Positions 54,393 to 64,000 are shown, numbered from the stretch's first letter. The stretch is DNA of 64,000 nt from Sphingomonas sanguinis (GCF_019297835.1 NZ_CP079203.1:1647001-1711000); one strand, 5' to 3'. Notes: generated from the sequence alone by a model not told the origin. Numbers and translations: made by a program.

Positions 54393-55088
54393 ATGATGAT
54401 GGTGACAAATGAAACCATATCGTGGCGACGGCTGGGGCACGTTGCAAGAGGGGTGCTGGCCGCGATCGGCCTCATCCCGTTCGGCTATTTCTGCCTGGGA
54501 CTGGCGCTGGGCGCGATTCCCCGCGCGACGGCGCCCTCGCCCGCCGCCGGAGCGGATGCCATCACCATCTTCGTCGAGTCGAGCGCGGTTCACACCGCGA
54601 TCATCGTGCCGAAACAAGCGGCCGGGGTGGACTGGCGCGACTGGGCACGGCCGCAGGACCTGCGCGATCCGCGCTATGCGGGTTTCCCTTTCCTTGCGAT
54701 CGGCTGGGGCGAGGCGGGCTTCTTTCGTGAGACGCCGCGCTGGCGCGACGTGAAGCCGGGGACGATCCTGCACGCCGCCTTTGGCAGCGACCGGACGCTG
54801 ATCCATGTCGACCATCTGCCACTGCCCCGCGCCAATGGCGACGATGTCCGCATGATCCGTCTGTCGCCGCAAGCCTATCGCCGTCTCGTCACCTTCATCC
54901 AGGCAAGCTGGCGGCGGGGAGGGCCGCATTATCCAGGCTATGACGTGTATGACGCCTTCTACGAAGCCAATGGGCGTTACAGCGCCGCGCATACCTGCAA
55001 CAACTGGACCGGCGATGCGCTGGCGGCGGCGGGGGTGCGAACGGGGTGGTGGACGCCCTTTCCATGGACGGTGACGTGGTGGCTGTGA
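54393..55088 (+). CDS. TIGR02117/DUF2459 family protein
   Basis: 231 aa. One N-terminal membrane helix (VLAAIGLIPFGYFCLGLALG) followed by an exported domain with VESSAVHTAIIVPKQAAGVD, FLAIGWGEAGFF and AHTCNNWTGDALAAAGV. The Cys/His/Asn pattern (VHTAI..HTCNNW) resembles NlpC/P60-like papain folds, suggesting a peptidase or amidase, but this is inference. The start at 54393 (first of three ATGs) has GGAG 6 bases upstream. It overlaps the hydrolase gene that follows. Confidence 0.82.
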   Translation: MMMVTNETISWRRLGHVARGVLAAIGLIPFGYFCLGLALGAIPRATAPSPAAGADAITIFVESSAVHTAIIVPKQAAGVDWRDWARPQDLRDPRYAGFPFLAIGWGEAGFFRETPRWRDVKPGTILHAAFGSDRTLIHVDHLPLPRANGDDVRMIRLSPQAYRRLVTFIQASWRRGGPHYPGYDVYDAFYEANGRYSAAHTCNNWTGDALAAAGVRTGWWTPFPWTVTWWL

Positions 55089-55789
55089 TCCCGCCGCCGT
55101 CAAAAGCACTATGGGCCGCTGAGCTGCCGCGCGCGCTGTGGATGGGCGCGACCTGGTGGCGGCACCGCACGGACCTCACCGCCGCACCGCGAGGGGACGG
55201 GCGGACGGTCATGGTGCTGCCCGGCCTCGTCAACACCGACCGGGCGACGGTCGTCCTGCGCCGCTACCTGACCGGCAAGGGCTACCGGGTGCACGAATGG
55301 GGGCTTGGCCGCAATCTTGGCATCCGCAGCGTCGGGCCGAATGCCGAACGGCTGACCGCGCGGATCGAGGCGCTGGCCGACACTGGTCCGGTGACGCTGA
55401 TCGGCATAAGCCTGGGCGGGATCATGGCGCGGATGGTCGCACAGGCGCGCCCCGATCTGGTCGCGGGCGTCATCACCATCGCCTCGCCCTATGCCGGACC
55501 GCCGCGCGCGACCAATGTCTGGCGCGCCTTCGAGCATCTGACCGGCGAGCGGATCGACGATCCGGCGGTGATCGCCCGCTCGAACGCGATCGCGGGGCCG
55601 CTCCCCTGCCCCTCGGCCGCGATCTGGAGCCGGAGCGACGGGCTGGTGACGGGGTCCATCTGCCGCGACGACACGACCCCGGCGGTCGAGGTCACGTCCA
55701 GCCATTTATGGGTGCAGCACCGGCCGCAGGTGCTGGCGGCGGTGGCGACCATCCTCGCGGGATGGCCGCCGCCCGTCAGCGATCAGTAA
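55064..55789 (+). CDS. Alpha/beta-hydrolase fold protein
   Basis: 241 aa. MVLPGLVNTDRATVVLRRYL, then the nucleophile elbow LIGISLGGIMARMVAQARPD (G-x-S-x-G), ITIASPYAGPPRATNVWRAF and a late SSHLWVQHRPQVL with the probable catalytic His. Most like PGAP1/triacylglycerol-lipase-type hydrolases; substrate unknown. The 5' end overlaps the upstream gene by about 25 bp; exact start uncertain (GTG 55046 or ATG 55064). Confidence 0.78.
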   Translation: MDGDVVAVIPPPSKALWAAELPRALWMGATWWRHRTDLTAAPRGDGRTVMVLPGLVNTDRATVVLRRYLTGKGYRVHEWGLGRNLGIRSVGPNAERLTARIEALADTGPVTLIGISLGGIMARMVAQARPDLVAGVITIASPYAGPPRATNVWRAFEHLTGERIDDPAVIARSNAIAGPLPCPSAAIWSRSDGLVTGSICRDDTTPAVEVTSSHLWVQHRPQVLAAVATILAGWPPPVSDQ

Positions 55790-56085
55790 CCGGCGCGGTA
55801 GCCGTCATAACCCTGTTGGCCCTGCTGGCCCCTCTGCTGACATTGCTCGGGGTGCTTGCGGCACTGCTTCTCATATTCGCGCCGCTCGCGCCCCTCCTTG
55901 GCTTCCTGCTTGCGCATCTTGCGGCCGTAATTGCGGTCGGCCTCGTCCTGACTGGTCGTCGTCCAGTCGACCACCTGCCCCGCCGCCTGGAATGGTGCCT
56001 TCACCACGCTCGCCACCGTCTTGACGCAGCCTCCGGTCGCTAGCGGCAGGGTCAGGACGGCGAGTTTCAGGGCGAGGTTACGCAT
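55783..56085 (-). CDS. Small lipoprotein
   Basis: 100 aa. Signal peptide MRNLALKLAVLTLPLATGGC with the lipidated Cys at residue 20; the mature part is helical and strongly charged, ending in a Gln-rich tail (HPEQCQQRGQQGQQGYDGY). Function unknown. Its 3' end overlaps the hydrolase gene by 7 bp, convergently. Confidence 0.78.
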   Translation of the reverse strand: MRNLALKLAVLTLPLATGGCVKTVASVVKAPFQAAGQVVDWTTTSQDEADRNYGRKMRKQEAKEGRERREYEKQCRKHPEQCQQRGQQGQQGYDGYRAGY

Positions 56086-56099
56086 GGATCATATGTCTT

Positions 56100-57170
56100 T
56101 CAGCGGGCGCGCAAAAAAGCGTTGCGCGTATCTACCCCGATTTGCGGGAAATCGGTGAAGAAACCGTCGATGCCCTGACCCAGCGCGGCGCGAATTTCGC
56201 CCGCGACATCGCCATGCGCCTTGGGATCGGTGCCCTTCCGAAAGGCAGGCCGCACGAACTGGTTTTCCGCGCGGTAGGTCCAGGGATGGACGCGTAGCCC
56301 CGCCGCATGAGCATCGGCGACCAATGTCGTAGGCGCATCGCCGTGCCACAGCATCGCCTTGTCCGGACCTATCCCCCAGGCATAGGTCGCGACCTGCTTA
56401 AGTCCCTCGGGCGTCATCATCGCGGCATAGCTGGGTGCGGCTTTGTCCGCCGGACCGCCCTCGCCCGCGACCAGCTGGATCAGGCGGATGCCGGTCATCG
56501 TCTTCAGATGCTTCAGGTTGTTCACCTCGAACGACTGGATGAAGACGGGCGCATCCGCCGTCTTCCACCCGGCCTTGTCGAGTGCGGCGACCAGCGGCGC
56601 ATCGGTGCCAATGCCGATCGAGGCGAAATAGGTCGGGTGCTTGGTTTCCGGATAGATGGAGATGGTGCGGCCCGTCTCCTTCGACCGAGCCTTGGCGAGC
56701 GCGATGATCTCCTCCAGCGTCGGGATCTGGAACTGCCCGTCATAGTCGGTCGAACGTAGTTGCGGCAGGCGTTCGCGGGCGCGCAGGGTCTTCAGCTCGG
56801 CCAGCGTGAAATCCTCGGTGAACCAGCCGGTCTCCTGCTGGCCGTCGATCGTCTTCGTCGTCTTGCGATCGGCGAATTCGGGGTGCGACGCGACATCGGT
56901 CGTGCCCGAAATCTCGTTCTCGTGCCGCGCGACGAGGTGGCCGTCCTTGGTCGGCACCAGATCGGGCTCGATCACGTCCGCGCCTTCGCGGATCGCCAGG
57001 TCATAGGCGGCCAGCGTGTGTTCGGGGCGCTCGCCGCTCGCCCCACGATGTGCGATGACGATGGGGGACGACAGCGACTTGGGGGCTTGGGCGGACATGG
57101 CCTCACCCTGCCCCATGACGACGCTCACGGCAATGAGAGTGGTTCGCAACGGGAAACGCAAGAGATTCAT
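56100..57170 (-). CDS. glpQ: Glycerophosphodiester phosphodiesterase
   Basis: 356 aa. Signal peptide (about 1-28, GQGEAMSAQA) indicates a periplasmic GlpQ-type enzyme releasing glycerol-3-phosphate from phospholipid head-group diesters. His41 in VIAHRGASGERPEHTLAAYD, the Glu/Asp pair in GADVIEPDLVPTKDGHLVA and the catalytic His in ARHE are intact. It lies in divergent orientation to the aldehyde oxidoreductase operon. Confidence 0.93.
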   Translation of the reverse strand: MNLLRFPLRTTLIAVSVVMGQGEAMSAQAPKSLSSPIVIAHRGASGERPEHTLAAYDLAIREGADVIEPDLVPTKDGHLVARHENEISGTTDVASHPEFADRKTTKTIDGQQETGWFTEDFTLAELKTLRARERLPQLRSTDYDGQFQIPTLEEIIALAKARSKETGRTISIYPETKHPTYFASIGIGTDAPLVAALDKAGWKTADAPVFIQSFEVNNLKHLKTMTGIRLIQLVAGEGGPADKAAPSYAAMMTPEGLKQVATYAWGIGPDKAMLWHGDAPTTLVADAHAAGLRVHPWTYRAENQFVRPAFRKGTDPKAHGDVAGEIRAALGQGIDGFFTDFPQIGVDTRNAFLRAR

Positions 57171-57212
57171 GGCGTTGTTTCATCCAATTCTAATCCCAAA
57201 GGGGATGCGCCC

Positions 57213-57749
57213 GTGCATTTCACAATCAATGGTCAATCACATGACATCGAGATCGATGTCCGAACCTCGCTACTCGACCTGTGTCGCGAGCATCTAGGGC
57301 TGACCGGCTCGAAAAAGGGTTGCGACCATGGCCAGTGCGGGGCGTGCACCATGCTGGTAAACGGGCGCCGGGTGAACAGCTGCCTAACGCTGGCGGTGAT
57401 GCATCAGGATGACGAGATCACGACGATCGAGGGGCTGGGCCAGCCGGGCAATCTCCACCCCTTGCAGGATGCGTTCGTGCGGCATGACGGCTTCCAGTGC
57501 GGGTACTGCACGCCGGGCCAGATTTGTTCGGCGGTCGGCATGATGGACGAGGTGAAGAAGGGCTGGCCCAGCCATGTCACCGAGGATCTGGGCCCAGCCG
57601 AGCTGACGGTCGAGGAAATCTCCGAGCGGATGAGCGGCAATCTGTGCCGCTGCGCCGCCTATCCCAATATCGTGGATGCGATCCGCGATGTGGCGGGGCT
57701 AGGCGACTGCAATCCCAACGAAGACGTGGGTAAGGAGGTCGCGGCATGA
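57213..57749 (+). CDS. paoA: [2Fe-2S] subunit of a PaoABC-type aldehyde oxidoreductase
   Basis: 178 aa. N-terminal plant-type [2Fe-2S] domain with Cys37, Cys42, Cys45 and Cys57, then the helical second [2Fe-2S] domain with [13 protein letters not shown] and [11 protein letters not shown]. It carries electrons from the molybdenum site to FAD. The start is a GTG at 57213 with AAAGGGG 8 bases upstream; no Tat signal peptide is present, unlike E. coli PaoA. The stop overlaps the start of the next gene by 4 bp. Confidence 0.92.
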   Translation: MHFTINGQSHDIEIDVRTSLLDLCREHLGLTGSKKGCDHGQCGACTMLVNGRRVNSCLTLAVMHQDDEITTIEGLGQPGNLHPLQDAFVRHDGFQCGYCTPGQICSAVGMMDEVKKGWPSHVTEDLGPAELTVEEISERMSGNLCRCAAYPNIVDAIRDVAGLGDCNPNEDVGKEVAA

Positions 57750-58729
57750 AGCTGTTCGACTATGCCCGCGCCGACTCGGTCGCGACGGCTACCCGTGACG
57801 GGGCGGCGCCCGGCGCACGCTTCATCGCCGGGGGCACCAACCTGCTCGACCTGATGAAATTGCAGGTCGAGACGCCCGAGACGCTTATCGACATCAGCCG
57901 ACTGCCGCTGACCGAGATCGAGGAGCGCGAGGATGGCGGCCTGACCATCGGCGCGCTGGTGCCCAATAGCGACCTTGCCGCCGATGCCCGCGTGATCGAG
58001 CGCTATCCCGTGCTGTCGCGCGCCTTGCTGGCCGGGGCTTCGGGGCAGTTGCGCAACAAGGCGTCGACCGGAGGCAATCTGCTCCAGCGGACCCGCTGCT
58101 ATTATTTCTACGACCCCGCCACCCCCTGCAACAAGCGCGAGCCCGGCAGCGGCTGTTCGGCGATCGGCGGCGAGAACCGCATCCTGGCGATCCTCGGCAC
58201 CTCGGACCAGTGCATCGCGACGCACCCCAGCGACATGGCCGTCGCCATGCGCGCACTGGAGGCGGTGATCGTCACGCAAAAGCCCGACGGCGATCGCCGC
58301 CGGATCGCGATCGGGGAGTTCTATCGCCTGCCCGGTTCGACGCCCGAGATCGAGAATGTCCTGGAGCCGGGTGAACTCATCACCCATGTCGAGCTGCCCC
58401 CTGCACCGGAGGGTCGCCAGACCTATCGCAAGGTTCGTGACCGCGCCTCCTACGCCTTTGCGCTGGTGTCGGTCGCCGGGATCATCGCGGTCGAGGGTGG
58501 CAAGATCAACTCGGCGCGGCTCGCTTTTGGCGGGCTTGGCCCGATGCCGTGGCGCGACGAGGCGGTGGAGGCCGCGCTGGTCGGGCAGGAACCGACCGAC
58601 GCCGCCTTCCACGCCGCCGCCGATGCACTGCTGGCGGACGCCAGAGGCTATGGCTCGAACGACTTCAAGATTCCGCTGACGCGCCGCACGCTAATCGCGA
58701 CGCTCCGTGAACTGACGCAGGAGGGCTGA
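57746..58729 (+). CDS. paoB: FAD subunit of a PaoABC-type aldehyde oxidoreductase
   Basis: 327 aa. FAD-binding motifs [13 protein letters not shown] (26-38) and ASTGGNLLQ (106-114). Four cysteines at 118, 128, 137 and 156 occur in the loop that holds an extra [4Fe-4S] cluster in E. coli PaoB, which supports the PaoABC assignment over xanthine dehydrogenase. C-terminal CO-dehydrogenase-flavoprotein domain present. Confidence 0.92.
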   Translation: MKLFDYARADSVATATRDGAAPGARFIAGGTNLLDLMKLQVETPETLIDISRLPLTEIEEREDGGLTIGALVPNSDLAADARVIERYPVLSRALLAGASGQLRNKASTGGNLLQRTRCYYFYDPATPCNKREPGSGCSAIGGENRILAILGTSDQCIATHPSDMAVAMRALEAVIVTQKPDGDRRRIAIGEFYRLPGSTPEIENVLEPGELITHVELPPAPEGRQTYRKVRDRASYAFALVSVAGIIAVEGGKINSARLAFGGLGPMPWRDEAVEAALVGQEPTDAAFHAAADALLADARGYGSNDFKIPLTRRTLIATLRELTQEG

Positions 58730-58733
58730 TCCC

Positions 58734-60974
58734 ATGTTCGGATTCGGCAAGGACGACACGAACGCGCTGACCATGAATCAGCCGCATCCCGACAGCCTGC
58801 TCGACACCGGAGTGCAGGGGGTGATTTCCAAACCGCTCGACCGCGTGGACGGCCCGAAAAAGGTGACGGGCACCGCCACCTATGCGGCCGAATACGCCAT
58901 CGAGAATGTCGCGCACGGCGTGCTGGTCAGCGCAGGCCTTGGCCATGCCAAAATCAAGGCGATCGACGCCGATGCGATGAAGGCCATGCCCGGCGTCATC
59001 GACGTCATCACCGACTACGCCACCTTCATCCGCAATTCGCAGCAGGGCGGCGAGACGAGCGCACCGACGCAAGGGGTGCGCACCATCGACTATTTCGGCG
59101 AGATCATCGCGATCGTCGTCGCCGAGAGCTTCGAGATGGCGCGCGACGCCGCGAAGCAGCTCAAGGTCGATTACGAACCGCTCGACGACGGCGCGTTCGA
59201 TTATGAGGCGAACAAGGACAAGGCTGAGCCTGCCCCCGACGGCCTCATCAAGGGCTATTACGACCAGGGCGATTTCGACAAGGCGTTCGAGAATGCGCCC
59301 GTCAAGGTCGATGTGACCTATACCACGCCCAGCCAGAACTCGGCGGCGATGGAGCCCCATGCCTCGATCGCGGTCTGGGAAGACGGCGCGCTGACGCTCT
59401 ACGGCGCGTACCAGATGCCGACCTCCGACGCGCAGCAACTGGCCAAGGCGCTGGGCGTGTCGCAGTCCAAGGTGCGGATCATCTCGCGCTATATCGGCGG
59501 CGGCTTCGGGTCGAAGCTGGGCATCGCGCCCGAGAGCGTCGCCGCTGCCATCGCCGCCAAGCAGCTGGGCCGCCCGGTCAAGGCCGTGATGCTGCGCCAG
59601 CAGGTGTTCGACGCCACCGTCCGCCGCTCCAATACCGAACAGCGGATGCGGCTGGGTGCCGAGGCGGGTGGTCGCATCGTCGCGCTAGGCCATGAGTCCA
59701 TCACCTCCAACCTGCCCGACGAGGATTTCTTCGAGCCCGTCGGGATCGGCACCCACTTCCTCTATGGCGGTGAGAATCGGCGGATCAATCATGACGTGGT
59801 CCGGCTGAACTGGACGCTGTCGGGCTCGATGCGCGCGCCGGGCGAAGCGGTCGGCATGGTCGGCATGGAATGCGCCATGGACGAGCTGGCCGAGGCGATC
59901 GGCATGGACCCCATCGCCCTGCGCAAGGTCAACGACCCCCAGCAGGACCCGGAATTGAAGGTCCCCTATTCCTCGCGCAACCTGACCCGCTCGCTGGAGG
60001 AAGGTGCGAAGCATTTCGGCTGGGACCAGCGCCAGGCACCGGGCCAGCGGCGCGAGGGCGACTGGCTGATCGGCATGGGCGTTGCCGCCGCGTGCCGCTC
60101 GAACCAGTTGCAACAGTCCGCCGCCAAGGTCGAACTGCACCCGGACGGCAGTGCGACGGTATCCTCCGCGATGACCGATATCGGCACGGGCAGCTATACG
60201 ATCATGGCGCAGATCGCCGCCGAGATATTGGGCCTGCCGGTCGAGAAGGTGACCATGTCGCTGGGCGACACCAACGATCCCCCTGCCGCCGGTTCGGGCG
60301 GGTCCTGGGGTGCGGCGTCGGCTGGTTCGGCGGTGTATCTTGCGGCGGAACGGGTGCGCGAGAAGCTGGCCAAGGCGATGGGTGTGAAGGCCGAGGAGCT
60401 GACGCTCAAGGACGGCATGGCGATCGGCGACAACCGCTCGGTGCCGCTGGCCGAACTGGTCGGCAAGGACGGCCTGTCCGCCATCGGCGAGATCAAGCCG
60501 GGCCAGCAGGAAAAGCAGTTCAATCAGGCCAGCTACGGCGCGCATTTCGCCGAGGTCGGGGTGAACGTCGTCACCGGCGAGGTGCGCGTCCGGCGGATGC
60601 TGGGCGTGTTCGCGGCGGGGCGGGTCCTTAACGCCAAGACCGCGCGCTCACAGTGTTTGGGCGGCATGACCTTCGGCATCGGCACCGCGCTGACCGAGGA
60701 GCTGATCCACGACCCGCGCACCGGCAAGCTGGTGAATCATGACCTCGCCGAATATCATGTGCCGGTGAACGCCGACGTGCCCCAACTGGAAGTCCATTTC
60801 CTCGACGAACGGGACATCCATGCCAATCCGATCCACGCCAAGGGGATCGGCGAGCTGGGCATCTCGGGCGCGGCCCCGGCGGTGGTCAACGCCATCTACA
60901 ACGCCACCGGCGTGCGGGTGCGCGATATGCCGGTGACGCTCGACAAGCTGCTCGATCATCTTCCGGCGCTTTGA
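58734..60974 (+). CDS. paoC: Molybdenum-binding subunit of a PaoABC-type aldehyde oxidoreductase
   Basis: 746 aa. Molybdopterin-cytosine-dinucleotide binding catalytic subunit: SKPLDRVDGPKKVTGTATYA at the N-terminus, IGGGFGSKLGIAPESVAAAI, SGSMRAPGEAVGMVGMECAM, and the catalytic Glu707 in AKGIGELGISGAAP. It oxidises aldehydes to acids. Four bases after paoB; the stop overlaps the xdhC-like start. Confidence 0.94.
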   Translation: MFGFGKDDTNALTMNQPHPDSLLDTGVQGVISKPLDRVDGPKKVTGTATYAAEYAIENVAHGVLVSAGLGHAKIKAIDADAMKAMPGVIDVITDYATFIRNSQQGGETSAPTQGVRTIDYFGEIIAIVVAESFEMARDAAKQLKVDYEPLDDGAFDYEANKDKAEPAPDGLIKGYYDQGDFDKAFENAPVKVDVTYTTPSQNSAAMEPHASIAVWEDGALTLYGAYQMPTSDAQQLAKALGVSQSKVRIISRYIGGGFGSKLGIAPESVAAAIAAKQLGRPVKAVMLRQQVFDATVRRSNTEQRMRLGAEAGGRIVALGHESITSNLPDEDFFEPVGIGTHFLYGGENRRINHDVVRLNWTLSGSMRAPGEAVGMVGMECAMDELAEAIGMDPIALRKVNDPQQDPELKVPYSSRNLTRSLEEGAKHFGWDQRQAPGQRREGDWLIGMGVAAACRSNQLQQSAAKVELHPDGSATVSSAMTDIGTGSYTIMAQIAAEILGLPVEKVTMSLGDTNDPPAAGSGGSWGAASAGSAVYLAAERVREKLAKAMGVKAEELTLKDGMAIGDNRSVPLAELVGKDGLSAIGEIKPGQQEKQFNQASYGAHFAEVGVNVVTGEVRVRRMLGVFAAGRVLNAKTARSQCLGGMTFGIGTALTEELIHDPRTGKLVNHDLAEYHVPVNADVPQLEVHFLDERDIHANPIHAKGIGELGISGAAPAVVNAIYNATGVRVRDMPVTLDKLLDHLPAL

Positions 60975-61897
60975 TGAGCGACCATGACAGCGTCCTCGCC
61001 GCCGCAAGGGAATGGCGGGGCGAGCCGATGGCGATCGCGACGGTGGTGTCGACCTGGGGGTCGGCACCACGCCCGCGCGGCAGCCATATGCTGGTCCATG
61101 CCGATGGCCGGTTCGAAGGATCGGTGTCGGGCGGCTGCGTCGAGAACGACATCCTCCACACCGCCGCCGAAGTCATCGCGGGCGCGCCGTTCCAGGTGAA
61201 GCGCTACGGCGTGGCGGATGCTTCGGCCTGGGAAGTCGGCCTGCCCTGCGGCGGCGAGATCGCGGTGATGGTGCAGCCGGTGTCGGCGGACGGCTTCGAC
61301 CCCGAACTCTTCGACCGGATCGCCGAGGCGCGCGAGCGGGGCCAGGCGCTGACCGTCACCACCGACCTGACCAGCGGCCATTCGGACCTGCGCCCGATCG
61401 AGACGGGGGAGGTCTTCGCCAACCGCTACGACCCGCCGCGCCGGCTGCTGATCGTCGGCGCGGTGCAGATCGCGCAGAGCCTCACGCAACTCGCCCAGAC
61501 GCTCGGCATCGCAACGGTCGTCATCGACCCGCGCGCCCGCTTCCTGACCGAGGAACGCTTTCCCGGCGTCACGCTCGACGATCGCTGGCCCGACGAGGCG
61601 GTAGCCGCCTATGCGCCCGGCCCCGCGACCGCCGTGGTGACGCTGAGCCACGACACAAAAATCGACGATCCCGCGCTGGTCGCCGCGCTCGCCAGCGACA
61701 CCGCCTATGTCGGCGCGCTGGGCAGTCGGCGCAGCCATGCCGCGCGGCGGGAGCGTCTGGCGGCGATGGGCGTTTCTCTCCAGGCGATCGACCGGATCGA
61801 TGGCCCTGTCGGCCTCGACATCGGTGCGATCGGCCCCTCCGAGATCGCGCTGTCGATCGCGGCGGCGATGATAGGAGCCTTTCATGATCGACGCTGA
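60974..61897 (+). CDS. XdhC/PaoD-type molybdoenzyme maturation chaperone
   Basis: 307 aa. Family motifs: TWGSAPRPRGSHMLVHADGR, VSGGCVENDIL, the Rossmann-like RRLLIVGAVQIAQSLTQLAQ and ALGSRRSHAARRERLAAMG at the C-terminus. XdhC proteins bind the molybdenum cofactor, help its sulphuration and insert it into the enzyme. The start overlaps the paoC stop (TGATG). Confidence 0.92.
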   Translation: MSDHDSVLAAAREWRGEPMAIATVVSTWGSAPRPRGSHMLVHADGRFEGSVSGGCVENDILHTAAEVIAGAPFQVKRYGVADASAWEVGLPCGGEIAVMVQPVSADGFDPELFDRIAEARERGQALTVTTDLTSGHSDLRPIETGEVFANRYDPPRRLLIVGAVQIAQSLTQLAQTLGIATVVIDPRARFLTEERFPGVTLDDRWPDEAVAAYAPGPATAVVTLSHDTKIDDPALVAALASDTAYVGALGSRRSHAARRERLAAMGVSLQAIDRIDGPVGLDIGAIGPSEIALSIAAAMIGAFHDRR

Positions 61898-62507
61898 CAA
61901 TGTGGTCCTGGTCCTGCTGGCGGCGGGACAGTCGAGCCGCTTCGGGATGGAGAACAAGCTGGAGGCCGAGTTTCTCGGCAAGCCGGTGGGCTTCCACGTC
62001 ACCACCGCCCTGGAAAGCATCCCCTTTGCCGACCGGATCGTGGTGACGGACGGGTGCCAGCTCGACTTCGGCTCGCGCGGCTATCGCGTCATCCACAATG
62101 CCAACATCGCCCAGGGCATGTCCCACTCGCTGCATCTGGGCGTGCGTGAGGCGATGAAGACGTCGCCCCAGGCGATTCTGATCGCGCTGGCCGATATGCC
62201 ACGCGTGACGGCGGCGCACATCTATCGGTTGTTCGACGCGTTCGAGGGCCCGGATTCAGTGGTAGTATCGAGCAATGGCGAGCATCCCACGCCGCCAGGT
62301 GTCTTCGGATCAGGCCGGTTCGAGGCGCTGCTGAAGCTGGAGGGCGACGAGGGCGGCCGCAAGCTGGTCGCGGGCGGGCGGCATGTCGTGACCGCGCCTG
62401 CCGAGCTGATCGACATCGACACGCCCGAGGATCTGGAAAAGCTGCGGCAGCTCGTCCACGCGCCCGAGCGGACGATCACTCGTGCCGTAGCGCGTCAATC
62501 GGATTGA
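61884..62507 (+). CDS. mocA: Molybdenum cofactor cytidylyltransferase-like protein (MocA/MobA family)
   Basis: 207 aa. Nucleotidyltransferase with [20 protein letters not shown] (LAAGxSxRxG..K), ADRIVVTDG and [20 protein letters not shown]. MocA converts the pterin cofactor to the cytosine dinucleotide needed by PaoC-type enzymes, which fits its place at the end of the operon. It overlaps the xdhC-like gene by 14 bp and the opposite-strand permease gene by 32 bp. Confidence 0.88.
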   Translation: MIDADNVVLVLLAAGQSSRFGMENKLEAEFLGKPVGFHVTTALESIPFADRIVVTDGCQLDFGSRGYRVIHNANIAQGMSHSLHLGVREAMKTSPQAILIALADMPRVTAAHIYRLFDAFEGPDSVVVSSNGEHPTPPGVFGSGRFEALLKLEGDEGGRKLVAGGRHVVTAPAELIDIDTPEDLEKLRQLVHAPERTITRAVARQSD

Positions 62508-63681
62508 GCGCCGCCGCCCGCCGCGCCGGGAAATAGCCGAAGACCACCCCGATCACCGCCGAGATGGCAAAGGCGATGACGTTGATCTGAAGGTCGAAGG
62601 TCCACGGCACCTGCATGACGGGCACCAGCAGCGCGATGATCGCCTGCGCCAGGATCAGGCCGATGATCCCGCCCAGGCAGGACAGCACCACCGCCTCGAC
62701 CAGAAACTGCATCAGCACCTCGCGCGCGACCGCGCCGATCGCCAGGCGGATGCCGATCTCGCGCGTCCGCTCGGTGACGGATACCAGCATGATGTTCATG
62801 ATCCCGATGCCGCCCACCACCAGGCTGATCGCCGCCACCGCCGCGACGATCCGGGTGAGCATCGTCGTCGTGCTGGTCAGCGTATCGCTAATCTGCTTGG
62901 TGTCGAAGATGTTGAAGTCGTCGTCCTTGCCGCCGCTGATGTTGCGCCGTTCGCGGAGCAGATCGGTGAGCGACGATTGCACCGCCGAGGTCGAATAGGC
63001 CTGATCGACACCGACCAGCATTAGGCGGATGTCGCGGCTGCCGGTGAAGCGGCGCTGCACCGCCTTGATCGGCATCAGCACCACGTCGTCCTGATCGCCG
63101 AAGCCCCCCTGCCCGCGAGTGGTCAGCACGCCGATCACGTCGCAGCTGATCGCCCCGATGCGGAAGCGCTTGCCGACCGCATCGGTGTTGCGGAACAGGT
63201 TCTGTCGCACGGTATTGCCGATGATGCACACCGCCTTGCCCGCCGCCTGCTCCGCGCCGGTCCAGTATCGCCCGGAGGCCAGCGGCCAGGGCTGAACGGT
63301 GAAATAGGCCAGCGTCGTGCCGGTCACCGTCGTCGACCAGTTGGCGCCCTCATAGATGGCGGTCGCGGTCGTCTGCGCCTGCGGCGCTACCGCCGTGACA
63401 CCGGCGATCTGGTCGGCGATCGCGTCGACATCCTCAGGCTTGAAGTCGGGCGGGCGCGGGCCGCCGCCGCCGCGCCCGAAGCCCTGACCGGGGCGGACCT
63501 GCAGGATGTTGGTGCCCAGCGACGAGATCGACTGTTGCACGGCCGCCGTCGTGGCCTTGCCCAGCGTCACCATGGTCACGACCGCGCCGACGCCGATGAT
63601 GATGCCCAAAGTCGTCAGGAACGAGCGCAGCACATGCCGCCGGATCGAGCGGATAGCGAGGATAAGCGTCGTGCCGAACAT
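62476..63681 (-). CDS. MacB-type ABC transporter permease (FtsX-like)
   Basis: 401 aa. One N-terminal helix after [20 protein letters not shown], a large periplasmic MacB_PCD domain (about 45-270) and three C-terminal helices (around [40 protein letters not shown] and [20 protein letters not shown]). It drives export by mechanotransmission together with its ATPase and a periplasmic adaptor. The start overlaps the ATPase stop (ATGA at 63681). Confidence 0.93.
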   Translation of the reverse strand: MFGTTLILAIRSIRRHVLRSFLTTLGIIIGVGAVVTMVTLGKATTAAVQQSISSLGTNILQVRPGQGFGRGGGGPRPPDFKPEDVDAIADQIAGVTAVAPQAQTTATAIYEGANWSTTVTGTTLAYFTVQPWPLASGRYWTGAEQAAGKAVCIIGNTVRQNLFRNTDAVGKRFRIGAISCDVIGVLTTRGQGGFGDQDDVVLMPIKAVQRRFTGSRDIRLMLVGVDQAYSTSAVQSSLTDLLRERRNISGGKDDDFNIFDTKQISDTLTSTTTMLTRIVAAVAAISLVVGGIGIMNIMLVSVTERTREIGIRLAIGAVAREVLMQFLVEAVVLSCLGGIIGLILAQAIIALLVPVMQVPWTFDLQINVIAFAISAVIGVVFGYFPARRAAALNPIDALRHE

Positions 63682-64000
63682 CAGATCACGTCCATTTCCG
63701 GCACGACGCCCGGCCGGTGCTGTGCCTCGATCCGATCGACCAGCCCGTCCTTGAAGTGGATGACGGTGCGCGCGAAGGCCGCCATGTCGGGCTCATGCGT
63801 AACCATCAGCACGGTGATGTTGCTGTCCCGATTAAGGCCGGTCAGCAATTCCATGATCTCCACCGAGCGTTCGGAATCGAGATTGCCGGTCGGCTCGTCC
63901 GCCAGAAGGACATCGGGACTGGTGACGATGGCGCGCGCGATCGCCACGCGCTGCTGCTGGCCGCCCGACAGCTCGGCGGGGGTATGGTCCCACCATTTGT
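63681..64000 (-). CDS. MacB/LolD-type ABC transporter ATPase (partial; 5' part outside the window)
   Basis: About 106 C-terminal residues are visible: signature [15 protein letters not shown], Walker [14 protein letters not shown], and the H-loop in [12 protein letters not shown]. Walker A lies off the right edge. Partner of the permease that follows with ATGA overlap. Substrate unknown; a MacA-like adaptor gene is expected beyond the edge. Confidence 0.93.
   Translation of the reverse strand, partial: KWWDHTPAELSGGQQQRVAIARAIVTSPDVLLADEPTGNLDSERSVEIMELLTGLNRDSNITVLMVTHEPDMAAFARTVIHFKDGLVDRIEAQHRPGVVPEMDVI

Overview
The window is a high-GC, gene-dense chromosomal segment of an alphaproteobacterium, most likely a Sphingomonas or close relative (Sphingomonadaceae). 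The evidence is the alphaproteobacterial gene orders (rodZ-like/cpoB/tilS/ftsH; yebC/ruvC/ruvA/ruvB; mdh/sucD/sucA/sucB/lpd), a GapR (DUF2312) nucleoid protein, a DUF1244 protein, and intergenic palindromic doublets of the kind seen in sphingomonads. No insertion sequence, integrase, prophage structural gene or CRISPR array is visible. Both window ends cut a gene: ftsH at the left and a MacB/LolD-type ABC ATPase at the right, both on the minus strand.

Layout. 1-8 kb (minus): ftsH, tilS, cpoB and a RodZ-like gene (cell envelope and division), then ptsP (nitrogen PTS enzyme I) and lldD. 8-10.5 kb: a lipoprotein, tRNA-Arg(CCG), nth and dapB. 10.8-12.9 kb: a lower-GC toxin/immunity pair, apparently inserted between dapB and the sirtuin gene cobB, with all three plus-strand genes touching by ATGA overlaps. 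12.9-17.6 kb (minus): a CysQ-like phosphatase, pmbA, a chemoreceptor and a PHA-system protein. 17.7-27.8 kb: tRNA-Gly and tRNA-Tyr, an M28 peptidase with rlmB, a ferredoxin, an AlkA-like glycosylase, small membrane proteins, an MBL hydrolase, uvrB, a PRC-barrel protein and a lipoprotein. 27.9-28.1 kb: a structured-RNA candidate with a ribosome-binding site that perfectly complements the 16S 3' tail, an 18-codon ORF, two hairpins and a terminator. 28.3-31.5 kb (minus): a telA operon. About 31.8 kb (minus): a 6S RNA candidate. 32.1-36.5 kb: ruvB, ruvA, ruvC and yebC, with an opposite-strand 2-hydroxyacid dehydrogenase between ruvB and ruvA. 36.5-42 kb: DUF1003, a HerA-like ATPase, a small membrane protein, gapR, DUF1244, pyk and a GNAT acetyltransferase. 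42-52.7 kb (minus): a TCA cluster (lpdA, sucB, sucA, sucD, mdh, zapE, sdhB) holding a GIY-YIG gene framed by a 28-bp inverted repeat. 52.8-57.2 kb: a ClpP-like protease, phhA, two membrane/hydrolase genes, a lipoprotein and a GDPD. 57.2-62.5 kb (plus): a PaoABC-type molybdenum aldehyde oxidoreductase operon with its XdhC and MocA maturation genes. 62.5-64 kb (minus): a MacB-type exporter.

Most of the content is housekeeping. The least ordinary parts are the toxin/immunity/sirtuin string, the anti-SD-complementary micro-ORF RNA, the GIY-YIG cassette, and several families of intergenic palindromic doublets, one of which frames a small membrane-protein gene.
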